Below, in pieces: positions 21,480 through 34,900 of a stretch of DNA of 64,000 nt. The notes under the pieces were generated by a model that was not told the origin of the DNA, ran no database searches, and saw nothing but the letters and a program-made list of their open reading frames with translations. The stretch comes from Syngnathus acus. Taxonomy: Eukaryota > Chordata > Actinopteri > Syngnathiformes > Syngnathidae. The stretch is from positions 8,523,956-8,587,955 of the forward strand of contig NC_051095.1 of the NCBI RefSeq assembly GCF_901709675.1. The letters run 5' to 3'. Every line of letters starts with the position of its first letter. The stretch's first letter is position 1. The position numbers and the translations under genes are program-made.

Positions 21480-24400
21480 CTGTGGAATCATGAATGCTTA
21501 TCTACAATCGATGGTGCACATAGTTTTTTTTTTTTAAATTGTAGTCATGGCTTTTCAAACACAAATCGTCATTATGACATGATGATCGCGACAGTGTATG
21601 TTAGTGATAGACTACGGTGCACAGAACAGCTAGTAATCAAACAAAAGCACAAATTGTTCAAACAATAGCCATTTCTAATTCATCACAGTCGCAGTATAAA
21701 CGCCTATGTCCTTACTTTTTTCCTATTTTCTAAAATAGGCTAACAGAATGTAAAATGTTGTCAAAGCGAGCTGCTGCGGCTTCACTACTTTTCTTAGTGT
21801 TGCTTTTAATGCACGAGTAATGAACAAATGTTTTGACCCTTTTGAGCCTGAACCAGACCAGATTATATAGACTAAATCACATATGTCATGCAACACTGCA
21901 GGAGCAAGGCCATGGTACAATTTCCTCAAATATATTATTTCTTGTGAAAATCAAATTTTGGATGTATTAGTATCATTGCAGAAATGCAAACAGATTGCTC
22001 AAGCAGTAACAATAGCACTGGTGCTGACAGACTTTGTAAAGCGCCGAGGTACTTTTGACATAAGCCAGGCAAGAAACAATTCACTTACATCTTTGTTGAA
22101 AGAGTGTGAGAATCATCCACAAAACAATCCTTGCATTCATTTTTCTGAGTGGAGAGACGAGGCCATGAAGAGTGTATCAACGTGCCGCCGACTGCCTTTG
22201 ACCGACTGTTTCCTGCAATGCTGTTTTTGTGTAAAGTCGACAACATTTTTAGGTCAGTTTGAATGGAAAGTCAAAGCCAACTTCTGAGTACACTGGAAGG
22301 TTTCCTTTTTTGTCAATCCCTTTATAAGGTCAACTACCCCAGCAGTTTGCACTTTTAAGGCCAATTTCATTCCAGTATAAAAACATATGTCCATGTAATT
22401 GTATCAATAATACCCGACACGATTGGTGTTGACAGCATGTGGTGCCCCACTGAAATAAACTTATAAACCTATTGAATAAATTGCGTGACAATTGGAGATA
22501 TTGTTGTCAGTGGAAAGTAGAAAAACAATAAATATAAATTAGATTGTCTGTTTGAATTTTTTGCTTTCTGCAACTCACAAACATGGCACAAGAGGGTGCT
22601 AAAGTTAAAAAAGTGATCCGTTTTTTGGTGCCCAGGAAAGGGAATGAGATCTGTGTCGGGGAGGAGCAAGTCAAGGAGGAAGTTTCATTGCACGTGTGTT
22701 CATGCTCAATTTACAGAGAATTAATTTCAAGCTTAAATGCCGTAGAAATTTCTTTTTTATATATACATTTCAAATCTCATTGTAAGGCTCATTTCATAAG
22801 AGCAGGAAATTAAAATGTTTTTCTAAACCAGAGTTTCTTGTATATTTGCAGGTTAAACCACAGTATTAATATAAGCAATCGTAAACATGTTTATGAATTG
22901 CCGTAACATTGTCATATGGGGAAATAAAAACACACATAATGGTGGTGATGCATTCAAGGACTAAGACAGAAAAAGTCAATATAGTTTCAATGGTAGTTTA
23001 ATTTTAACATTCAACATCTGCATCATCAATCACTTTTGTGTTTTCAACCTGGAGAACATTGCAGTGTTTGGATTGAAATGATTTTGTCTTCTGCCTTCAC
23101 ATTGATGAGCTAATAAACCAAGGCGGGTGTGGGTGGGGGGGGGCGTGTACACAAGAAGCAGAAGGGGCGGGCGCAAGCAAAACAAAAAAAGCTTGAATTA
23201 TTCCGCAAATGGGGGTGAGGGCATGAAAAGTAGGAAAAGGCTAAATTGCAGATGCAAATTACAAGCTGGTGGACACATTGGTAAATGTTGTAAACAGAGT
23301 ACATTAAAGTAGAATACAGTAGTGCTTTGGGTTGCAACATTCTGGATATTTTCAAAATTGCAACATTTTTATGGGCCCCACATTGAGCCTCTTCTGGCAT
23401 ATGCACTATGGCCACCAGGAAGCAATGTACTACAGACCTTGTATGAACAATTTTGAGAAGTTGCAATAACAGTCATTTTAGTCCTTTTTGTTATATTTTT
23501 GTTGCATTACATATTGTCTGTCTAAAATGTATTGTTAGGCAGTTTGACAGTCGGGTGTTTGATTTAAATACGCAACATGTAATTTTATATTTCAAAGTCA
23601 TATTAATAAATGTTCTTGAGTGAAAGAATTGAAAGATTGTTCAAGTAAACATTTGGTTGTATTGGTTTAATACCATAGATTTAATCTTGAAGGATAACCA
23701 AAATCAAAATTTCAGAAACTTCCCATGGAAATATACTGAAAACGTTCCCATTGTAAGTCTTGAGTGTTTACCTCTTCGTGCCTTGTTATGGTTTTAACAC
23801 TTATATGAGGTGTTTCTAAATGTATCACATGAACAACAGGAAGCGGCTTTTTTGGTAATGGCGCCGTTTCCTTTTCTGCACCATGTTGCTGTTGCTGCGT
23901 GACAATGACCGAGTTGCGTAGTTTAGTTCATGAATCACTTTGTGGCGACGTTTGTAGACATCTGTGAAAATTAAGGTGCCAGTTTAGATTTTCTTACACC
24001 CTTGTTGCAGCCATCCAACATTGGGTCGAAGCAGCATTATGAATTCCGAACACATCAATTTTTGTCTTCAAACTTTGGCACAATGGTGGCATTTTAAAGC
24101 AGCGTATGTAATATCTGAGCTTCAAAGAACTGAGCACTAAAAGCGCCATTAACATTTGGCGCACTGGCTCAAGAGAAGAGAATTTCTCGTTGCCGTGGTG
24201 ACTCCAGAACAACTTTTTTTTTTGTGGTCTGTAATGTGCTCGGTGTACCAGCCCAGTAAATTTTGAATGTCATGTTAGCGTTGCTCTGTTTGTAGAACAG
24301 CCCTTTTCGACATTTTTAACAATTATGATATAACCTGTAAATGTAAGCTATAGAATCATTTTAGTTTTAAGGCATTTGTTGGCATTTGTTGGGAGGTTCG

Positions 24401-25721
24401 CTATATATGTTTGTTATTTAACCAAATGGGATGTTGCGAAAATATTATGAGCCCATCTTGTGGATAAAACTGTTCAGGGTCAACAATTATAAATGTTAAA
24501 TATTTGCAATCAGAAATCACTAAGAGATAAAGAAAAAGTCAACCGAGCGTCGTCGTCTTTGCATTTTCAAATAGTCTAAATGCTACGTAGCACCTTGTAG
24601 CCTCCCTCAGGTCATTATTGGTGCTATAATTGGGTACTCAAACTCACAATTACTTCATTACACGTTATACACCACATCGACATCCGACAAATCCGTATAT
24701 TATTTGAGAATTATTAGTATTAAATGCCTACTTGGCCATTTTTTAAGATTAGACGTGTTGGCTAGCTCGCAAAAAAAACAAATCAGTTTAAATCTTCAAA
24801 AGTGTGTATGCTGCTGGTGAGGTAGGGGTACAATGTAACCCCGAATCCTGTGGCTTTGCTTTCAGCCAATGAGAGGCCTGAAGGAAGTCACCTATGAGAA
24901 AGGCACGTACATTAAGACTAAGGATGCTTAAGTGAGGATTTTTGACTGTGTAAATCTGCATCATGAGGTGTTTTTTGGTGTGGGGGGGCTTTTTTCTGAA
25001 CTTCTTTCTTTTTGGGGATCTTTTAATCCTCTGATGTTTTATTCCCATTTATGTATTCCCACCACTTCCCTAGATGATGGAAAACAAAGTTTCCAAGGTG
25101 AAGATGTCCTTCCCACCCCCCAATTAGGCACATATGGTTTCCCTTTTTTGACCAAAAAAGAGTGAGTGAACTTTCTCCACAACATGAAATTATCCAAAGA
25201 TCATGCAAAAAAACATTAAATATACAATTAATTGGATTAAGGTATAATTTCTATATAGATTTATACATACATATAATTTTCTATATTCTTTTGTAAAGAA
25301 TGTTAATCTACTTCATGGTGTAGCTTTTTGTTCTTACAAGGTACAAAATAATATCATCCTATGTAACACGTTGTATAATCAACATGTTTAAAAAAAACCA
25401 CCTCATCAGTCCTTACCTCATAGAAGAAGAAAATTCATCATAAAAATAAGTACTATGCTTTTTTTTCCCCTTCTTCTCACTTGTATCTTACAATATAGTT
25501 CTCTCTGCACATACACACACGCACTCACACATGCACTCTACAAACACACGCACAAATGCACTCGCACAAACGCACGCACGCACACACACACGTGTCCCCA
25601 TTGTGGTTTCTCCTGCAGCAAACTGGCGGCCATCGAACGGGATGTGTAAACAAAATGTAAATTGTGTTAATGGCGGTGCCAAATTCACAAGACGTGTGGG
25701 TGGGAGGGATTGAGAAAGTCA
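21480..25721. other. Intergenic DNA between receptor array and slit3
   Basis: AT-rich, 4.2 kb. It should contain the 3' UTR of slit3 at its right end, whose limit I cannot fix. No V-set exon, leader, RNA gene or transposase motif was recognised. The longest ORF (21883-22287, plus) has no familiar domain and ordinary composition for random ORFs. A CA-rich stretch begins near 25505. Confidence 0.6.
25505..25592 (+). repeat. CA-rich / CACG simple repeat
   Basis: Imperfect CA and ACGC runs, about 130 bp beyond the slit3 stop codon, probably within its 3' UTR. Confidence 0.85.
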
Positions 25722-25975
25722 TTAGAGCGGGCACCTGGCGCAGCCGCACTCCAGGGCCGTCTCCATCTCTTCGAAGTGCGAGGTGCCGTCCGTGCAGCGG
25801 AACATAACCTTCCTCCTGCGGGTCTTGCTGACGCCACAGCAGACGCCGGGCGGCGCTACGGTCTGGCACGACCGGGGGCAATCCATGCGCGGGATCTTGC
25901 TGGTGGATGTGCACGTCCTCATGGCTTGGTGCCGCTTCAGCTGCTCTCGCACCATCTCGCCTTGACATGTCAACT
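25722..25975 (-). CDS. slit3: slit3: C-terminal cystine-knot domain and stop
   Basis: Last exon: [17 protein letters not shown]..., ten cysteines, [17 protein letters not shown] and the ending [10 protein letters not shown], then TAA at 25722-25724. The SLIT CTCK dimerisation domain has the same core. Compared with human SLIT3 the loop before the CC pair is a few residues longer (TVAPPGV), and the usual GYA before the second cysteine is AMR. Confidence 0.93.
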
Positions 25976-28900
25976 CTGGAGCAAAGGACATGAGGACATA
26001 CGTATGATTTGGAGACCTTATAAGGAAGAGGGGAGGGGCATTAATCAATTAATAATCGATTCATTATTGGATCATACTGCAAAATGGTCGGCTGTTCTCC
26101 ATCACCGTTTAGACACATTGAGGCTCACCGGTATCACAGGTGGGTCCGGCATAGCCAGGCAGACAGTTGCATACGGGCTCCCCTCCCTCAGACACCCTGC
26201 ACTCGCCGTGGCCGCAGCGCTGCCCCCTGCAGGCTGTGGGCTCCTGCTGCTGCTCACAGAACTGGCCCTGGTAGCCTTCGCTGCATTTGCAGCTGTAGGA
26301 CGCCCCCTTGGGTACACATAAGCCGTGAACACATCTGAAGAGAGAGAATTGGGAAAATAGAGTTGTAAAAGAAGGCAACATATTTGAGGCCGACTAATTA
26401 AAATCTTCGGCTTGTTTTTTTTTGTCCCATTTGCCCTTAATTACAACCATTTGTACATGTGGTTAGTTGTGGTTAACAAATTTCATGTTGTATGCGGACA
26501 CATCATTGAAAGGCAAACTCGATTTGAAAACAAATCTGGAGCATAGTGACCTAGCGGATCTGTCTCACAGTGCAAAAGTGGGTGATGAATTAATGGATGG
26601 ATAATATATTGTTTGGTGCCCACCTAGTGCCTTGACAGGGATTTGGCACTGTGGCCTGCTCGCACAACGTCCCGCTGCGTCCGGGCGGGCACTGACAAGT
26701 GACGCCCATTTCTCCGCCCTCTCTGCACGTTCCCTGCGCGCACACGCTGCACGAGTGACAGCCCACCAGGACGCCATCGCTCTGTGGGCAGGAGAAGATA
26801 TACTGAAAGTATATACGTATATCAGCAGTGAGGCCATCAGGTTTCAGAAATTTGTAGCGGGGGAAAGAACAATGAAGCAGGATATAGTAAAAACAATACC
26901 TTGCCCTCGACCGGTCGCCCTCCCGTAGCTCTATAGCTCAGGTCCTGCGCTTCCCCGTTGATTTGGACATTGTGAATGCAACCGTTGAAGAACTGAGGCG
27001 AGCGCTCCGGACTGGGCCGAAACCCCGTGGCCAGGACCTGGTAGGGTACGCCTGGACGACGGGTAGACACGGCGTGGCGAGACAAAAGAGGAAGCTTTTT
27101 AAGGATGCAGGCATGTCCTCAGCACATCTTCAGAAGCGTGCATTTGTGCACATATGGCAAATGTTTCAACACCACTGCAAAGAGCCATACAGATATGGCT
27201 ATGGGTTTCTAAGTGTGCGCCGGTGTACCTCCAATGTAAAGCTGCGTGTCGTGGTCGACGGAGGGTTGGCGCGCCAGCTTGCCCAGGCTCTTGGGAGCGC
27301 CGTTGTCCACCACCAGGCTGAGCGAATGGTTCTGAATCAACAGCTCCACAGTGTGGAAAAGCCCGTCGTTGACAGACTCCACACTGTAACACATGCGCGG
27401 AAGAAAGAGGAGGCAATTTCAGTATGGTTTCAATTATGACGAATTAGAGCCGAGAGAGGAGGAAATTGCCAGACAGAAAATACGCAAAACATTTTCAGGT
27501 CAAGCGTTTACGCTTTTGTTTTTTATGTGAATCCACCAACAAGAGTAAAAAAACGAAGCAAGAAAAAACTGATGGACATCAGGTACAGTGAACCCAGGTA
27601 GGGCTTGGCTCTCTGCCCAAATGGTGATAATGAATGCCCATGATATTGATTATATATTCCACAAGATGGCGGCAAAGCACATTTTAATAATAGACAAGGG
27701 TACGGTCTGACTAAACAAAGCTCCTCTCTGCCAAACAAAACCAAAGCAAGCCTAAGAAATATTTGATAGTAAACCCGTTTGGCCTGTTGTACTGCTCTTT
27801 TGAAATGATCCATATTGGTCTCATTTCTTATACCACAAAAGCCTGGCATGTATTTTAACAGGGGTGTGTAGACTTTTCTATCCAGTGTAACTTATATAAT
27901 TGCGGAGGCAAAGTCATAAAAAGACCCCTACTGATTTTTAATGCTAAGCATGGACAATGTTTATTAGCCAAACTTCAAACTCCCAGGTCAACCCTAACGA
28001 TTTTGAATGATGTACGCTAAAGTCAATGACCTTTTCCACCCGTCTGTGTGAACAGTTGAGGTTTCCCCCCGCTAAGTGGTTTTAGCTGGAGGGGTGACAG
28101 CCAGCCAGAGAGACAGTGGTTTGGCACAGCTAAGAGGAAGACAAGGGGCCGGGAAGTGTTGAAAGAATATGAGGGGTGGGTATAAACTCAACCGGGGCCT
28201 CGGTTTTACATCGAAAAAAAAGATAAGGACATGAATGACACTTATGTTGTTACATAAGTAGTTCAGGAGCTTCACTTCAACTTTGATTGACAAACGTTTA
28301 GACTATAGAATAGTCACATTAGGAAGATCTTCCTAACAGCCAACTACACGCTAGCTTCACTGAAGACTAAATGGAAAGCGAATGCATGTTTTGTCTTTAT
28401 GGACCTCTGAACGAATGGATACAACATATGAGTGTAATATACTAAGAGGATAATTTCAATTGGCTCGGAGGAAGAAACGAACATTGTACAAAAAAAACAC
28501 CACCAAACAATGCCTTAAGACTGGCCCGGTAGCTAAATACTAACATATATAATGGAAAATGCAATTGACATGCTAACATTAGCGTCAATATTTGCAATTT
28601 GAGCCCTGTTTAAGCAATGAATATTTGTGCAACCAACTACGGTGACTTAAACATGACCTGCAATCATATTTTATCTTATAAGATTATAGAAAATGCTATT
28701 AACATGCTAAAGGTTAACATTGCTATTTGAGGTATTAGAACCCTGAAAAGACTTTTGTGCACCAAATACTGCCTCAAAAATAGCCTACTAGCTTAATGCA
28801 AACATATAATGGAAAAGGCCACTCTTAGCATTAATATTTGCAGTTTTAGAACCCTTGAGAAATGAGCATTTGTGCATGAATGGAACAAGGCATGTTGACA

Positions 28901-31900
28901 GATAGAAAAAAAATGCTAAACTGTTTTAAAATTGCAATTTCCCCTTTAAGACTGGAAATTCTATGAACGCTTGCTTGTCTATATGTGTCCTGCGATTGGA
29001 TGGCAACCAGTCCAAGGTGTCCCAGCCTCAAGTCAGCTGTCAGTCATCCACCTTTTTGCTTGGTTTGGTCCACATTTGCATTGGATTACTTCATTCGCAT
29101 CCAAACAAAGCCGGGGACTAAAAGGCTTGTGGCATGGAAGCAGCCGAATAAAGCGCATACCGGTCGGTGTCAGTGTTGGAAAACTCACACACACTACAAA
29201 GAAGAGCAAAAATAGTTCCGACACGCACTATGTTATTCTTTTTTTCTCTCCTCCCAACACACCCATGTACACATCATCATCTCAGCCCGCGTTAACCGCA
29301 ATACAAACACACGTTTAAACCCATTTTCCTCAATTTATCCTCATATATAAAGCGCAGATAATTGGTTCAAGGTGTTACTCGGATTATGGAGAAATTCATG
29401 CGTTACATCAACAATGGCAGATGACTTCCTGCTTTTGAGAAAGAAAAAAAAAAAAGGTTAACATCAACTGAGTTGTGCATTTTTGCTGGTTTGCTGAGAG
29501 CCAAAGCAGATGTTCAACATGGTTTCTATTAGCCGCTGTGTAATTTAATAACAAACCCATCCAGGCACAGTGATGGCCTCATAGACCTCTCTCGTCTCTT
29601 CATCTTTTACTTGCTTTCGATTTTCCATTTTTATCAATCAGAATTGATGTACTCATCTTTCCAATTCAATTACTTTGAAAGTAAATGTATTTTTTTTGTC
29701 CTCATCTTTCTAATCCAATTACTTCGAAAGTAAATGTTTTTTTTTTTTTTGTCCTTGTAATTCCATTTACAGCAGGCGGGCAAATTTGTTCTCAAGAGGG
29801 ACAGTTGATTTTGAAAAACTGAAAAATGATTGAAGTCATTTTTATATGTGGTCAACGTTTCTTCGTACAACTGTTTATAAATATTCAATTAAATGTACAC
29901 TTTTCTGTTTTGATATTATTTAGGATAAATGAAATCGTATAAAATCCAGACAATATTTCAATGATGTACTACAATTTATTTAATACATCTATAAATGAAT
30001 GAATCAAATATTTTCTTTAATTGCTGCTATTTTAATTTATTGAATATTTTTATAACATAATTGAGTCATGTTTACTCATTTTTATTTACTTTGAAACAAA
30101 TAACGTATTTACTAATATTTTCATTTGAATTACAATGAAGCAACCAAATAATACATTAGACTCATTACATAGATGAAAATAACCATTTTAAAAATGATGT
30201 TCTATTGACAATAATTTGAAAAAAAATGCTGAATTAATACCATGAATACAATATTACAGGAGTCGTTCCAATTGTTGCTTTAGAATCTCCTCGAGAGTTA
30301 AAATCAAAAAGCCACTGGGTGGCAGAAGAGCACAACTGACTGGACTTTTACAAGGTAAATGCTGAACGTGTGCCACGTATATCTTTATACCTCAGTTGTC
30401 TGTGTAAGTTAATTAAAAGCAGCTCCTTAAGACAATTTAGTAAAAACACACAGTAGGAAACACATGCACATTTAATAAAAACACACAACTAGAGGTAAAA
30501 TAAATAAATAAAAAGCACCCTCTTAAAATCATAAACCAATTACACCCAGACCAGATGTAATTACAAGTAATTGACTTTATCTCAAAGAGCCTCACAAAAT
30601 ATATGTTTGGATTCGCTCCACTTACACTGTTAAATCTAATTATGTGCTGCTGTCATTCCCCTGGACTAGATTTGTTGATTATTTAGGAATAAATTGACGG
30701 TGTTCATGCGAAGCTTGTTTGTACTGCCAGTACATACAAGCGAGTCATTGTGCGTCTGGGTGCGTGTGCGAGAGCAGCCCGAGCTGATTACAGTGACACG
30801 GTGCAGACATGCTAGGCAGCCCCGTATTACCGTGGTAACCTCCATTAGTTGTTGCCGAGAAGGCACAGCTGCTTTGCTCTGCTATTCATTTTTTTTTTCT
30901 TCCCCCTACTCCTCTCTTCATTAAAGCAGGTTTCTTTGAAAAGTCGCACCAGTGGCCGTTGGAGGCAGCATTCCAAGAATGAGCCGAGACCTTTTTCCAA
31001 GCAAAGGTTTTCTCCATCTGAATATTTACATTGCATTTGGGACTTTTAAATTTTAAACTTAGAATGTTTGAGGAATGCCTGTGGACCAAAATTGAGTTCA
31101 GATGCTTTGACCACATCGACAAAAACCCCCCCAAAAAACATCCCTATGGAAATGGGTTTGTTATATTTTGCTTCCACAATGCGTGCAAGGTGCAAGCAGT
31201 GCCATTCAGAATACATGTCATTCTTGAACACGGGGAATTATTTGAGGGAAAAGAAACCATTCAAGTTGTAGCACTGCACCCATACGCCATTATGTCAAAC
31301 TGATACTCAAACTAATAAAAACTAAACCAAAACAAAGCATTTTCAAATAATAGAAATGAATACAAACTCACTTTCTTTTCAAAACTAACTGCATTGAAAA
31401 AATATAACAATAAAAAAATCCAAAACTATTTTAACCCTGGTCCCATTATTTCCCTGGTCCCATTATTTTTTCCCCTCACCACTGTCCATCATTCTGTCCT
31501 AAAGTCTGCCCCCTTGTCCCTTCAACCTTCTGCTGCTGGCCGTTGAGTAACAATACAGGTAGACGCATTCTGTCTGACCTGATTGGAGATTAGCCTGGCA
31601 TTTAGTAAAGGGCAGCGCATTAACACACAACAAATGCATTCTCATACCCACACACATGCACACACGCACGCGCATGCAGGAACACCCACCATAGAATTGA
31701 AGCCTTTCATCCGATACAAAGCTAGTGGAAGGATTTGCACGACTGCGTCTTTACTTCGTTGCCACTAATCATGCAATTGTAATAACTTTTCAAACTAACT
31801 TTGAAACACATTGTAAAATATAATTCAAAACGGAAAAAGTACGGTACATATCGTAGTGTCTGTATTTGCCGTGCCTTTACGAGGCGGGGTCTGGTGGGTG

Positions 31901-34900
31901 CAATGTGATATCAGCAAATCTGTGTGACTGTCTAAGTGTGAGCTGTGGCAGACAGCAGAACAGTGAAAGTATTACAGTGCATAATACGGAAACTTCAGGG
32001 TTCCAGTGTTTGTTTACATTGGTTTACAAGCAAGATGAGATGACTCACTTCAAATTAGTGTGTTTTTGGCAGCATTAGAGCCCCCCCCCCAAAGTGCCGC
32101 TCTTGTTTTTTTTCTTGGTGCCAAAGTGCTGAGCCCAGATTGTGGAGGCAGCAAAACTTGCACCGTCCCGCGCAGCCTTGAGGTTTTGACTCTGCTCAAG
32201 CAGTAATTTTTGTTCAAATTGGGGCAGATAGGATTTGGGTAATCAAAAGGACATAGGTAATCAAAAAATGGCACGCATTAAGAAATACATAGCGGGTTGC
32301 GGTGGAGGCTTGGAGTTGGGCCGGATTCATTTTGCCTCCAAACTGCTGAATAGTGAGCAATGTGGAGACGGGCTGTTCAATTCAATGAATATGTCTCCTG
32401 CCTTAACTTGGACGAATATGGGGTAAATTAATATTTACACCTCTTAATTGATCAACTCACTATGCACTCTGGTTAGTTGTACTAGTTGCCCCTGGTGGAC
32501 AAATACAGTTAATCGGGATGAAGTTAAGTGTTGTGGGCAGCTGAATTCGGGCACTACGCGGGGGATACCCTGAACTGGTCGCCAGCCAATCGCAGGCCAC
32601 ACAGAGACAAAGTAACCATTCACACTCTCACCTAATTTGGATTGGTCAAACGGCCTACCATGCATGTTTTTGGGATGCGTGAGGAAGCTGGAGTACCCGG
32701 AGAAAACCTACAGAGGCACGGGGAGAACATGCAAACTCCACACAGGTAGGCCAGGGTCAGAATCAAACCCACAACTCCTGAACCGTGTGAGGCGACGTCC
32801 TAACTTCCCGCTCTGGAATTTTTCTACTCGGAAAATGGGACGACAATCGTAATCAGCGTCCAACTGAACAGTAGCTAATTACGTTTGGGTGAGGAGACTC
32901 GTGATTATCACGTCAGTCAAGATTCAGCGATCTGGGTGTGGTGTATTTTGTCAGTGATCTAGAGTGGCCCGCACAATATGGGAGCAGTAAGAACGCATCT
33001 GGCCATTCTTTATCTTGGTGTGTGGGGACACTCACATTAAATGAGCATTAAACATGTTTTGAGGTGAACTCGAACAGAGATTAAAGCAGAGGGGTGTCAG
33101 TGAGCCCAGCTCTTACAAATGGATCAAAATTGGACCCCAAAAAATTCAGAAAAATTGTCTTGCCAGAAAAGTGGAAAAAGTGGACCAAATCTGTATTTTC
33201 TGCTTTTCGTTTTCCGTATTGTCCCACTACCGTATTTATATTACAACCACTTTATTGCATTTTGTTTATTTTATATTTTGTCTATTTCCATTGGCAATCC
33301 CGGCTTCCAATAGCATCTCTGATCTGATGTGTCTTTTGGCCGAGCAGGCGTGGCCCGTGTCAAGCTAACGAGAGTCGACAAGGATAATTCTCGGACTCGG
33401 TCTGTGGTTGAGTCCCCCATCCGTCCTGATACGCTCCATCCCGTCGTCATATCCGCACTTAATCATCTGCTTTCATCACTCTCCTCTGTTGGACCACCTA
33501 TCCCACACACTTGAATCTGTAATAGTCTCGGGCTTTTGTCCAGCCATCTAATACTATCTCAATGAAGGCTCTAAAAATGCAAATGTCCCTGTATTCTCGT
33601 GGATATAAATTACTTGTAAAAGTCTTGGGCCACCACTTGCTTTACTGCCAGCAGCTACGATAGGAACACCGCAGGAACCAATTCAGGAAGTTCCTGATTG
33701 ACCTTGGTAGTTTGTGTTTCAGAAAGGGCTACAAATGTATTTCAAATCTAAACTACACAGGTTTTTTCCTTGGGAGTCTAACACACAACGTTCTCTGCCA
33801 CTCCTGGAGTGATTTTTAAACGATATCCCAGCTCCTTCATTAAGGGCATCTTGATGACATCCATGTCTTTTAAATGGATCATCTTTATGAACCTTATGAG
33901 CTTCATGGAGAACAGGAGCTATATCTGTTCTTCTCAGCCAGGAACTGTCGAAGCAAACGCAGCATGTTGTCTTTGTTGGTTGATCATCTTAGCCCACAAT
34001 GGAGAGAAGACTTCTGGTTTGAATTTGAAACACGTCTTTTGTGACACCAGTCCTGACACACCTTGTATGATAAAGCGATCCATAGGACAAACCACAAAAA
34101 AAATTCCATCCGGAGGAAGGTGCAGGCACATCATTTTGGTTTGGGACAATCGAATCCGTTAGAAGACAATTAACTTAAAAGGATTTTGTCATGACCAGTC
34201 CAGCTGTGACAACAGCCCTAAGGTTCACGGTGTTACAAAATAATGACCTTTATGGGATCCCACACTAAGAACTATTCCTGTACATGTGGTTTATTGGTTT
34301 TCGATGAGTTTGCCAATATCCCAAAATGTTGAACTTTGACAAAATGATTTAATGACTTTCTGCCTGTTGTACAAACTCAGCTGTGATTGGCTCCAACCCC
34401 CTGCTGTGGCCTTGAACAGAATAAGCTTAAGGAAAATGGATGGATGATTTAAGATTGTACAGCACCCCCTCCTCAAAAAAAGCATATCCCAATGTCTTTG
34501 AGCAATAAATCTTCAACCCATTAATAAAAGGTGGCCACCCTTTTATGTCTATAAATGTTTATAAATGTTTAATAAAACTCAGTGCTCATTTATGCAGAGC
34601 TCTGAAATTGCATGTTCCTCTGAAAAAGTCTGTTTTCCAGTGAAAATACCGGATTGCTTTTGATAAGTGTTTGTTCAGCCCACGCACAAGCAAGTTTGAG
34701 GAGTAAAACAGTCAACACGGAACAATTTAAATGTTTTATGACCCCTTACGGTTAAAAGTCTGAGTAAAAAATGCACAGTCGGTCGACACAATTTGGTTTG
34801 AAGCGAGTATTTCTGTTAAGGTACAATCGTGGTCTGTGCAAGAGAAACAAAACATTCCTGACGGCCTTCCAGAAAGTGTCTGATTATATAAAAGTATGAC

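Noticed and set aside
21883-22287. 134-codon plus-strand ORF
   Set aside because: No recognisable domain, no splice or promoter context, AT-rich intergenic DNA; this length is expected by chance in 4 kb.
25710-26321. 203-codon plus-strand ORF
   Set aside because: Antisense shadow of the GC-rich last exons of slit3.
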